NCBI GenBank assembly: GCA_024711265.1
Contig: JANJTG010000108.1
Location: forward strand, 1-34,771
Length of the DNA stretch: 34,771 nt
Origin: Bdellovibrio sp.
GTDB lineage: Bacteria; Bdellovibrionota; Bdellovibrionia; Bdellovibrionales; Bdellovibrionaceae
Direction: 5' to 3'
Of the stretch, positions 19,681-27,614 are shown piece after piece (within the stretch, counting starts at the first letter, position 1; each line of letters opens with the position of its first letter). Both the position numbers and the translations under genes were made by a program. A model generated the notes under the pieces. It worked only from the letters and a program-made list of their open reading frames with translations. It was not told the origin of the DNA and did no database searches.

Positions 19681-20295
19681 TTGTTACACATTAACGCCTT
19701 GGAAAAATTAACCCATGAATTGAGCCGTCTTCCCGGAATCGGGCCGAAGACCGCTCAACGCTTGGCTTATTTTATCCTCAGATCCGGGAATGAATATCCC
19801 GAGCGTCTAAGCGAGGCGCTTTTGCGTGTGAAGGCCGAGGTGCATGATTGCCCTCGCTGCTTTAACTATACCGACACAGATCTTTGCCGCTATTGTGAAG
19901 ACCCTCACCGCTCGGATGAATCCATCTGCGTGGTGGAGGAACCTGCCGATATCATGCGCATTGAGTCTTCCGGCGCTTTCCGTGGTCGCTATCACGTTTT
20001 GCACGGAGCCCTGTCACCTCTTGAAGGCATCGGCCCTAAAGAACTCAAGATCCAAGAACTTATCGAACGCATTGATGCGGGCTTAGAGGGCGATGGTCCT
20101 GTTATTAAGGAAGTCATCCTCGCTTTGGACGCCGATTTAGAGGGTGACACCACGATTTTGTACCTGGCAAAACAACTTCAAGGGAAAGGTTTGAAACTTT
20201 CTCGCATTGCCCATGGAGTTCCTATTGGCAGCGACATCGATTTCATAGATGATAGAACTATGGGTCGAGCCCTGCAAAATAGAGTGGAGCTATAA
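19681..20295 (+). CDS. recR: recombination protein RecR (TTG start)
   Basis: LTHELSRLPGIGPKTAQRLAYFIL; zinc motif CPRCFNYTDTDLCRYC; Toprim IC VVEEPADIMRIE. Confidence 0.96.
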   Translation: MLHINALEKLTHELSRLPGIGPKTAQRLAYFILRSGNEYPERLSEALLRVKAEVHDCPRCFNYTDTDLCRYCEDPHRSDESICVVEEPADIMRIESSGAFRGRYHVLHGALSPLEGIGPKELKIQELIERIDAGLEGDGPVIKEVILALDADLEGDTTILYLAKQLQGKGLKLSRIAHGVPIGSDIDFIDDRTMGRALQNRVEL

Positions 20296-20888
20296 TGTCC
20301 TTTATTAACTACAATGCTAAAGAGATTCACTGCAAAGTCGTTTACTACGGTCCTTCCTTGGGCGGTAAAACGACCAACATTCAGTGGGTTTATCAAAAAA
20401 CAGCGGAGGACCAAAAATCCAAGCTTGTAGCATTGAACACGGACATCGAACGCACTTTGTTTTTTGACTTTCTTCCGCTGAATGTCGGCGACATTCGCGG
20501 CTTTAAAACTCGCTTCCATCTTTATACTGTCCCTGGACAGGTCGTTTACGATGCCTCTCGAAAGCTGATCCTTAAAGGTTTGGATGGAGTGATCTTCGTC
20601 GCCGACTCTCAGATTGAACGCATGGACGAAAACTTAGAGTCCCTGCGCAATCTTGAAAGAAACCTTGAACAACAAGGTTACGACATTCGCGAAGTTCCTC
20701 TGATCATGCAATATAACAAACGTGATCTTCCTAATGTGGCCTCTTTGGCCGAGCTTCGAAGCGCTTTAAACCCTTACAACGCGCCTGAAATCGAAGGCTG
20801 TGCGTCTGAAGGAAAGGGTGTTTTTGAATCGCTGAAGACGGTTTCTAAGTCTATAATCAATGTCCTCAAAGGCGGAACGACGCTATAA
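20295..20888 (+). CDS. mglA: MglA-type small Ras-like GTPase (polarity/motility)
   Basis: MSFINYNAKEIHCKVVYYGPSLGGKTTN, LYTVPGQVVYDASRKLILKGLDGVIFVADSQ, QYNKRDLPN. Confidence 0.93.
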   Translation: MSFINYNAKEIHCKVVYYGPSLGGKTTNIQWVYQKTAEDQKSKLVALNTDIERTLFFDFLPLNVGDIRGFKTRFHLYTVPGQVVYDASRKLILKGLDGVIFVADSQIERMDENLESLRNLERNLEQQGYDIREVPLIMQYNKRDLPNVASLAELRSALNPYNAPEIEGCASEGKGVFESLKTVSKSIINVLKGGTTL

Positions 20889-21098
20889 ACAAGCGACCTC
20901 CTGCCCTTCGGACAGTCCTCCTCACTTCCCTTAGCTCCATCGTTTAACGTCGGCGCGTAAAGCTCAGATCATGGTTGAACGCGAGGTTTTTCTTCTTTTG
21001 AACTGGGTGACGGAATGGGGTCTTTTCAGAGGCAAGAGCGTGTGTTATATGAGGTTTTTCAGTAATCTTTTAGGCTAAAATAAGGCCTGAGGTTTTAT

Positions 21099-22064
21099 AT
21101 GTCTTACGATATTGCGGCTGATATTCAGCGCCTTAAAAAAGAGAAGAATGCTGTTATTTTGGCTCACTACTATGAAGAAGGCGACATCCAAGATGTGGCT
21201 GACTATGTGGGGGACAGCTTCTATCTGGCAAAGATGGGGCAACAGGTGCAACAAGATGTGATCTTGCTTGCGGGTGTTGTGTTCATGGCCGAAAGCGTGA
21301 AGATTTTAAATCCTTCTAAAACTGTTTTGGTTCCCGATTTGGAAGCGAGCTGCTCTCTTGTTAAGGGCGCTCCCTATGATCAATATCTAGCCTGGCGCCG
21401 TCAACACCCGGACGGAATTGCCGTGACCTATATCAACTCCAGTGCCGAAGTGAAGTCGATTTCCGATGTCATCATCACGTCTTCCAATGCGCAACAGATC
21501 GTGGAATCCATTCCAAAAGATCGTAAGATCCTCTTTGGGCCCGACCAACACTTAGGACGTTGGCTTTCTAAAAAACTTCAGCGCGATTTCGTTTTGTGGC
21601 CCGGGGCTTGTGAGGTCCATGTGCTATTCAACGCCAAAAAACTTTATGAACTCATCGCCCAACACCCTGACGCCGTGGTGATTGCGCACCCCGAATGTGA
21701 CGACACAGTTTTACAGTACGCCCACGTCGTCGGATCAACGTCTCGATTGTTAGAAGAAGTGGAAAAAAATCCCGCAAAGAAATTCATCGTAGCCACCGAA
21801 ACAGGAATCTTCCATCAGATGCAAAAAAAACGTCCAGATGTGACGTTGATTCAGGCGCCCGTGATGGATTCGGGTTGTTCGTGCAACAACTGCCCTTATA
21901 TGAAGATGAACTCCATGGAGAAAATCAAACACGCCCTGGAATCCTTCAACCCCCAAGTGGGCATGAGCGAAGACCTTCGCCTGAAAGCCAAAATTTCTTT
22001 AGATCGAATGATGGATATCACCAGTGGCAAGACGGTTTCTTGGCCTACGAAATTCACGGTTTAA
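21099..22064 (+). CDS. nadA: quinolinate synthase
   Basis: KNAVILAHYYEEGDIQDVADYVGDS, GACEVHVLF, HPECD, CSCNNCPYMKMN. Confidence 0.95.
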   Translation: MSYDIAADIQRLKKEKNAVILAHYYEEGDIQDVADYVGDSFYLAKMGQQVQQDVILLAGVVFMAESVKILNPSKTVLVPDLEASCSLVKGAPYDQYLAWRRQHPDGIAVTYINSSAEVKSISDVIITSSNAQQIVESIPKDRKILFGPDQHLGRWLSKKLQRDFVLWPGACEVHVLFNAKKLYELIAQHPDAVVIAHPECDDTVLQYAHVVGSTSRLLEEVEKNPAKKFIVATETGIFHQMQKKRPDVTLIQAPVMDSGCSCNNCPYMKMNSMEKIKHALESFNPQVGMSEDLRLKAKISLDRMMDITSGKTVSWPTKFTV

Positions 22065-22085
22065 TATCTTCAAAGGGACTCGGTC

Positions 22086-22616
22086 ATGATTCTTCCAGAA
22101 AGCATTATCGAGTCTCTTAAAAATCATCTGAAAAATCCCGACATAAAAATTCTAGTTGCTTCCGAGTGGGGCAGTCAAAACCCCTCCCATCGGGATCTCA
22201 TTCGGGCAAAGCTCACTGAGATTCAAAGCGATCAAACACCTTATTCGTCGGTTTCTCACTGCGAAGGTGCGGGTGTTATTATCCTCGCCCCCTTCCCCGT
22301 CGGCGTCGATGTGGAAGTCACAAGTCGCGTCGCAGAGAAGATCATCGCTCGCGTCTCGTCCCCCGAAGAGCTTCAGCACGCCTCCAGCTCCGCGGCCCTG
22401 TGGTGCGCCAAGGAGGCTTGTTTCAAGGCTTTGCGCAGCTATCGACAACCGTCGGTGATTTCAGAAATTTCTATAGGGGCTTGGCAAAATTTAGATTCTC
22501 AGATTGAGACGTACCAACTTTTGAACCCAGAAAACTTCAATTCTCCCTCTAGAAATCACGGTTTCTCCGTTCACTTCCTTCTTCACACATATAGCTTTTT
22601 TATTTTTCCCTCTTAA
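22086..22616 (+). CDS. 4'-phosphopantetheinyl transferase superfamily protein
   Basis: PVGVDVEVTSR and WCAKEACFKAL motifs with SVSHCEG. Confidence 0.75.
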   Translation: MILPESIIESLKNHLKNPDIKILVASEWGSQNPSHRDLIRAKLTEIQSDQTPYSSVSHCEGAGVIILAPFPVGVDVEVTSRVAEKIIARVSSPEELQHASSSAALWCAKEACFKALRSYRQPSVISEISIGAWQNLDSQIETYQLLNPENFNSPSRNHGFSVHFLLHTYSFFIFPS

Positions 22617-22699
22617 CTTTGGTCCAGTCCTGCCGAAGAGTTTATTAACACACGTTAATGTTCAACGATTCAGTTGGTAAGGTTTAAGGTAGGTGAACA

Positions 22700-23092
22700 A
22701 TGGGAAGTGGAAAGTACAATCGCAGAGTGGCTCCAAGGAAAGAGGTCTCTCCCATTCATATTTCGTATCTCACGTCTTTGGACGACTTCGCAAAAATTGC
22801 AAGAAACTGTGAGATTGTTGAGGCTTCGTCGTCGGGACTTTTGTTGCTGATCAAGCGTGAAGATTTGATTCCGTCAGCTCTTCGTAAAACTCTGACTTTA
22901 GATGTCTTGATTGGCGATCGCGTCTTTATGCATCTGGAAGAAATGAATCTTGAAGTGTCTGGCGTCATCACGCGCACACAACTTCTTGGTAAAAAAGGTT
23001 TCTATGTGGCTGTCGACTACAGCGACGAGGCGCCAGAATACTGGAGAGAGTGTTTGATGGATCTTCTTCCTAAACCCGGAGAGCTCGACTAA
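22700..23092 (+). CDS. PilZ-domain-like protein
   Basis: NRRVAPRKEV followed by VEASSSGLLLLI, resembling the RxxxR...(D/N)xSxxG PilZ pattern. Confidence 0.6.
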   Translation: MGSGKYNRRVAPRKEVSPIHISYLTSLDDFAKIARNCEIVEASSSGLLLLIKREDLIPSALRKTLTLDVLIGDRVFMHLEEMNLEVSGVITRTQLLGKKGFYVAVDYSDEAPEYWRECLMDLLPKPGELD

Positions 23093-23117
23093 TAAATCCT
23101 CGAACGGACTTTGTTAG

Positions 23118-23151
23118 AAGACCCAGGTTGTATCCTGGGTCTTTCTTTTTT
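23118..23151 (+). terminator. rho-independent terminator of the PilZ-like gene
   Basis: AAGACCCAGG-ttgtat-CCTGGGTCTT followed by TCTTTTTT. Confidence 0.8.
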
Positions 23152-23209
23152 AGGTGGTGTCACTCATTTTGGCACAGGTTCTGCAAACCCCCACTCCGGG
23201 GGAAACAAA

Positions 23210-23785
23210 ATGAAACCACTTTTTAATCTAACATTTTCAATTTTTCTAATGGCTTCTGGATCTGCTTATGCGGATTCTTTTGTCACAATTCGTGATGGCC
23301 GTGAATACCTTTGCACCGCCACAGAACCTCGCAACCCAGAAGACGCCCTCGACTGCGTCGCCGAGGCCTATAGAGGCCCCTTCTCAAAAGAAGAATCCAT
23401 GGAGATCTGTCGCGGAGCCACATCAAAAGCTCCGGCTATTTGCGCTATCAGCGCGTATCGCGGTCCCTTTTCAAAAGAGGAATCTATCGAACTCTGCCAG
23501 CGAGCCACCCTCGCAAATGGCCCTTCGGATTGTGCCACAACCGCTTACCGCGGCCCCTTCAGCAAAGAAGAATCCATGCAACTATGTAAACGGGGAGGCA
23601 CCGCCGCCAATGCAGAGTGTGCCATCAAAGCTTACCGTGGTCCCTATAGCAAAGAAGAATCGATTCGCCTTTGTCGAGCAGAGGCAGATCTCTTGATACG
23701 CTCTTTGAACTTGATGGAAAGCTCCGCTGACGTGCAAACAAAGATTCGACTTTTTAAAGAAAGAATTCAGGGTCTATTTGAATAG
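23210..23785 (+). CDS. secreted Cys-containing repeat protein (four AYRGPFSKEES repeats)
   Basis: Signal peptide MKPLFNLTFSIFLMASGSAYA; repeats start at 23366, 23453, 23543 and 23630. Confidence 0.8.
   Translation: MKPLFNLTFSIFLMASGSAYADSFVTIRDGREYLCTATEPRNPEDALDCVAEAYRGPFSKEESMEICRGATSKAPAICAISAYRGPFSKEESIELCQRATLANGPSDCATTAYRGPFSKEESMQLCKRGGTAANAECAIKAYRGPYSKEESIRLCRAEADLLIRSLNLMESSADVQTKIRLFKERIQGLFE
23366..23680 (+). repeat. in-gene tandem repeats of 87/90/87 nt plus a partial fourth
   Basis: AYRGP[FY]SKEES[MI]xxCxxA...C at four regularly spaced positions. Confidence 0.9.
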
Positions 23786-23787
23786 GA

Positions 23788-23820
23788 AAAAACCCGCTGG
23801 TTTTTCAGCGGGTTTCTTTT
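23788..23820. terminator. bidirectional terminator between convergent genes
   Basis: AAACCCGCTG-gttttt-CAGCGGGTTT with A/T tracts on both sides. Confidence 0.85.
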
Positions 23821-24457
23821 AAACAAGATCGACAAACTTGGGAAGGCCGATTTCAGAAACCAACACCACCGAGTAGTGCGGAGGCAAAAACCAACTGATG
23901 GCCTCGGCAATTCCCTGGTGCTCCTTGGTGGGCGGATTTCCCAACGACTCAAGAGAAAATGCCAAATCATAGTGTTTACGATCTGCACTCATCACCAAGA
24001 TGCGTGGGCGAAGCACGTTTTGATCACGAAAAAATTCATTTAAGATATTGCGAACATATTGAGGTAAGTAGTGTGGCGCCGGCGGCCCCGCATGAAGCCC
24101 CTGCCCTTTTTCCATCTCCACAGTTCCCACGGGAGACTCCGACGCGGTTTTATAGAACAGTCCCGTTTCCTTAAAATGCCAAAGCATTCCGTAGGTGAAC
24201 ACATAATCGGGATATTCTTTACGAGGGTTCACAACAAGGCCCACCCCCTTCATCGCCAACCACTGCATGATTTTATTCGCAGGCTCAGTCGCTTCCGGTG
24301 ACGTCTCTGCCAAAAGATAAGGCCAGCCATCGGGACCTTTTTGAGGGACTTCGTGAATAAGTTTGAGGTTGCCTTGGGTGATCGACATAAAGAAGTCTGT
24401 CTCCCACTGATGATCGCGTCGTTCATCGGGAACATTGACCAACTCAAGTAGATTCAT
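23819..24457 (-). CDS. hypothetical cytoplasmic protein (212 aa)
   Basis: Full-length ORF flanked by terminators on the same strand; no motif recognised. Confidence 0.65.
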   Translation of the reverse strand: MNLLELVNVPDERRDHQWETDFFMSITQGNLKLIHEVPQKGPDGWPYLLAETSPEATEPANKIMQWLAMKGVGLVVNPRKEYPDYVFTYGMLWHFKETGLFYKTASESPVGTVEMEKGQGLHAGPPAPHYLPQYVRNILNEFFRDQNVLRPRILVMSADRKHYDLAFSLESLGNPPTKEHQGIAEAISWFLPPHYSVVLVSEIGLPKFVDLV

Positions 24458-24473
24458 AGCAGACTCCTAAAAG

Positions 24474-24502
24474 AAAAAAGGCCGGGAAATATCCCAGCCT
24501 TT
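24474..24502 (-). terminator. rho-independent terminator of the L,D-transpeptidase gene
   Basis: AAAGGCTGGGA-tatt-TCCCGGCCTTTTTT on the minus strand. Confidence 0.75.
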
Positions 24503-24552
24503 CTATGTCCCTTTCAAAAGAGGGTCAAGACGAAGTCCGTCGGAACCTGATC

Positions 24553-25293
24553 CTAGTACTCCTCAACAATGACGAGTGTCTTATAGCCACGCTCGTAGCG
24601 AACTTGGCCATAGTCGTCCAATTTAGGCTGACCAGTTCGAGTATCCAGCACCGGAATCTGCCCTTTGTCTGCCGCCAAAACCGCATAATAGATCTGCGTG
24701 ATAAAGTCCTTATGAACTCGCACACAACCTGAAGAGGCGCGAGAACCCAAGGCCGCTTCCCCCACGGCTTCTCCCCCTTTTAAATCGGGAGGTACCTGAT
24801 GAACCGCCAGACCCCGCTTTTCATTAAAGAACATGGCGTAAGGCATCTGGAACTTACTTTCACCCGATCGATATTTTTCATTTTCTACGCGCTTGATGGT
24901 GTAAAAACCGCGAGTTGTATGTCGCCAGTGAGACTCCGTAGAACCCTTAAAGATCTTATTAATAACTCCACGAACAGCGCTGATGTACTCCAGATCTTCC
25001 CGGCCCGTAGAAACGTCTGTCGTTAACATCAATTGACGATTTGTATATAGACGAAGTGTCTGAGCTTTAGGACCACGGGCCGCCTTATTGATGACGATCA
25101 CGTTAGTATATTGATTAAGGTATGTTTCCCCTCGGAAGTATGCGGCCTCATCAAAGAGCTTTCCATAAGGAGCTTCGTAAGGATCTTCAACCATCAAACG
25201 TTTTTCAATTTCAGTTCTGGATTGGGCAAAAACCTGAACCGAACACAACATTGCAAATAAAAGTAATGAGAAAACTGTCAGCAATTGCTTCAT
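24553..25293 (-). CDS. L,D-transpeptidase (YkuD family), secreted
   Basis: Signal peptide MKQLLTVFSLLLFAMLCSVQVFAQ; LAVHQVPP...ALGSRASSGCVRVHKDFI active-site motif. Confidence 0.9.
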   Translation of the reverse strand: MKQLLTVFSLLLFAMLCSVQVFAQSRTEIEKRLMVEDPYEAPYGKLFDEAAYFRGETYLNQYTNVIVINKAARGPKAQTLRLYTNRQLMLTTDVSTGREDLEYISAVRGVINKIFKGSTESHWRHTTRGFYTIKRVENEKYRSGESKFQMPYAMFFNEKRGLAVHQVPPDLKGGEAVGEAALGSRASSGCVRVHKDFITQIYYAVLAADKGQIPVLDTRTGQPKLDDYGQVRYERGYKTLVIVEEY

Positions 25294-25450
25294 TTAAGTC
25301 TCCAGCACCAAAAGTGCGTCGCTAAAAACACAGTGTGTGTCACAGTGATGTGCGCGGATATCTAGCAGAAACTTTTGCAGGGTCGTATCAATTTTGGTCA
25401 CTTTGTAACAATTGTGTAATCAAGAAATTAATTCTTACGGAGGGGAAATA

Positions 25451-25483
25451 AAAAAAGGTCAGACTTTAAATCTGACCTTTTTT
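25451..25483 (-). terminator. rho-independent terminator downstream of tRNA-Val
   Basis: AAAAAAGGTCAGA-ctttaaa-TCTGACCTTTTTT. Confidence 0.85.
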
Positions 25484-25498
25484 GAAATCTAAAATAAA

Positions 25499-25574
25499 TG
25501 GTAGGGAATGCCGGATTCGAACCGACGACATCCACCTTGTAAGGGTGGCGCTCTACCAACTGAGCTAATTCCCT
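25499..25574 (-). tRNA. tRNA-Val (anticodon TAC)
   Basis: Reverse complement AGGGAATTAGCTCAGTTGGTAGAGCGCCACCCTTACAAGGTGGATGTCGTCGGTTCGAATCCGGCATTCCCTACCA; perfect acceptor stem AGGGAAT/ATTCCCT; loop CTTACAA. Confidence 0.95.
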
Positions 25575-25641
25575 ATCGTCTCGAAGGACCAATTTGTAAC
25601 AGTGGTCCCTCGTTATTGGCAATAACTTTTTTAAAAAAATC

Positions 25642-26202
25642 CTACTTTTTTACGTCGTCCATGCAGAATTTTTGAGTCAGGTTCGCTGAGATCTTCATAA
25701 TTTGCATATGAACCATTCCCTCAAGTCCCTGAACATCCAAAGTGCCCATGGAAAGAACCATCACCCCTTGAGTCGGGATACTTCCTCTTAATGGAGGAAT
25801 TGGCGAATCTTTCTCATTAAAGGCCGTCAGCTGCACACGGTAAGTGATTCCACCCTTGCTGGTCATTTGCGCCAAAATTTTCTGGTTGCGCTCAAGACCC
25901 ACGCCGGTCGCCAGCACTCGGCAAGTATCGCCGTCGAATTGCTTTACTTGCAACTGACGAAGACCCGTCGCTTTTTGACGTACAACTTTCAATGCGAAGT
26001 AAGAGACAAAGTCCCCCTGCTCCACCTTCCACAGACCTTGGATGTCGGACCATGGGAACGGCTGAGCCAATGCCCAAGGCCATGGAACCCAGCGATCATC
26101 ACTCGCTGGCATCACATGCTCTTCCGTCTCCGCAAAAGCACTAGCGGACATCGTTAGTCCCAAAATTACAACCAAAGTTGATAAGAAAATTCTGCGCAAC
26201 AT
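25642..26202 (-). CDS. secreted hypothetical protein
   Basis: Signal peptide MLRRIFLSTLVVILGLTMSASAFAE. Confidence 0.7.
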   Translation of the reverse strand: MLRRIFLSTLVVILGLTMSASAFAETEEHVMPASDDRWVPWPWALAQPFPWSDIQGLWKVEQGDFVSYFALKVVRQKATGLRQLQVKQFDGDTCRVLATGVGLERNQKILAQMTSKGGITYRVQLTAFNEKDSPIPPLRGSIPTQGVMVLSMGTLDVQGLEGMVHMQIMKISANLTQKFCMDDVKK

Positions 26203-26211
26203 GAATCCCCC

Positions 26212-27315
26212 CTAGTGCTCGAAATGAACTCGAGCCGCTTTATTCATGTAATATCCGTTTTTGGCTCTAAAAATATATTTAGGTTTTTCGTAATCAGGCT
26301 CAATCAACTTACGCAAACGCTTGATCGTCACGTAGATCTTGTTATCGTGAATAGCCGGATCGTAAGGCTGCTTCCACACGTTCTCAACCAGGAATTCTTT
26401 AGAGTAAATCTGACCTTGGTTTTGAACGAACAGACGCAAAAGATCCAACAGAATGAACTGATTTTTGAAATCAATACGCCCCAGTTTTTTCTCGACGACT
26501 GAGTGATTGACCTCGTCAAAGATAAGATCAAAGTTTGTCTGAGACTCACCACCGATTTTTTCAGCGAGTGTCTTCACCATGCGCGCCAGACGTTTTTGGT
26601 TTTCACCATCAACAGATCTTTGCGCCAGCGTGATGTAGGTTCTTGCCATATCCTTGTCGCCGATTTCAAAGTAAGCGTCCGCCAAACCGCCCATGAGGTA
26701 ATTAGACATCACCACATTGCGCGTTTCTTTGACGATATCGTAGGCTTTCCACAATACCTCGATCGCCTCGTCATACTTTTTCATTTGCTTTAAGATGTCC
26801 GCATTCAAAAACAACGACGCCGCTTGAAGATCGGGCATTTGATATACTTGGAAGAAGACCTGAAGATTGTAGATCTCTTTCAAAGCGTCAGAATGACGGC
26901 CTGTCGATGGATGAGAGTAAACCATCGCCAAACCAAAAATCGCGTGACAGATATCTTCCTTATTGTCAGAGGCCAGAGCGATCGCCAAAGCTTTCTGAAG
27001 ATAATCCATCGCCGTCTCAAGTTGGCCTTTGTAAGACGCGCACACTGCGAGTGTGTAGTATGTCTTGGAGTTCAGCTCAAAGCCCTCTTTAAGAACAAGA
27101 TCTTGGAGTTTTTCTTTTGTTAGATTGATTTCTTCAAACTGTTCGCGCTCTGCATAGATACGCAATAACAAGTTTAAGCACTTCAAGTATTGAGAAAAAT
27201 TTTTCTCAGCAAAGTATCCTTTCGAAGCATCTTGAAGATGCTGCACGGCCGGAGTGAATTCACCCCGATCGCAGTATAACTTGCCGAGCTCAAAGGCACG
27301 CTCTAGTTCATTCAT
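26212..27315 (-). CDS. TPR-repeat protein with C-terminal OmpR/PhoB-type winged helix
   Basis: Several TPR-like helices; C-terminal LVENVWKQPYDPAIHDNKIYVTIKRLRKLIEPDYEKPKYIFRAKNGYYM. Confidence 0.8.
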   Translation of the reverse strand: MNELERAFELGKLYCDRGEFTPAVQHLQDASKGYFAEKNFSQYLKCLNLLLRIYAEREQFEEINLTKEKLQDLVLKEGFELNSKTYYTLAVCASYKGQLETAMDYLQKALAIALASDNKEDICHAIFGLAMVYSHPSTGRHSDALKEIYNLQVFFQVYQMPDLQAASLFLNADILKQMKKYDEAIEVLWKAYDIVKETRNVVMSNYLMGGLADAYFEIGDKDMARTYITLAQRSVDGENQKRLARMVKTLAEKIGGESQTNFDLIFDEVNHSVVEKKLGRIDFKNQFILLDLLRLFVQNQGQIYSKEFLVENVWKQPYDPAIHDNKIYVTIKRLRKLIEPDYEKPKYIFRAKNGYYMNKAARVHFEH

Positions 27316-27544
27316 AAGTTCCTAAAACTCCAAAACAAATACAAAATTACTCGCAGGGGTTCAGGTTTTTACAGATTGTCAGGATTTCGTCAATGTAAGA
27401 CGCGGACAGTTGCCCACAAAATAGGCACAATGAGAATTGATTTCAGTAATGTAATCGTGGGTCCAAAAAGGGCGCGCAAATGACGCAATGAGCCCAGCGA
27501 AATTCACCTTGCGCCCGGAGGTCCTTTGCGGAAGCGGCAAAAAA

Positions 27545-27574
27545 ACAAAAGGCCCTCTTTCGAGGGCCTTTTAG
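27545..27574 (-). terminator. rho-independent terminator of lon
   Basis: AAAAGGCCCTC-tttc-GAGGGCCTTTT. Confidence 0.85.
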
Positions 27575-27614
27575 ATAACGCACTTTAGTTAGAAAAGGTC
27601 ACCAGGCACCTTTT

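Noticed and set aside
20889-21098. Possible riboswitch leader upstream of nadA
   Set aside because: Only weak hairpins seen (e.g. AGGC/GCCT near the start); no known NAD-related riboswitch signature could be recognised by eye
27470-27516. Possible hairpin GGGCGC...GCGCCC upstream of the TPR-wHTH gene
   Set aside because: Only a 6-bp stem with a long unstructured loop; not enough to call an ncRNA or riboswitch
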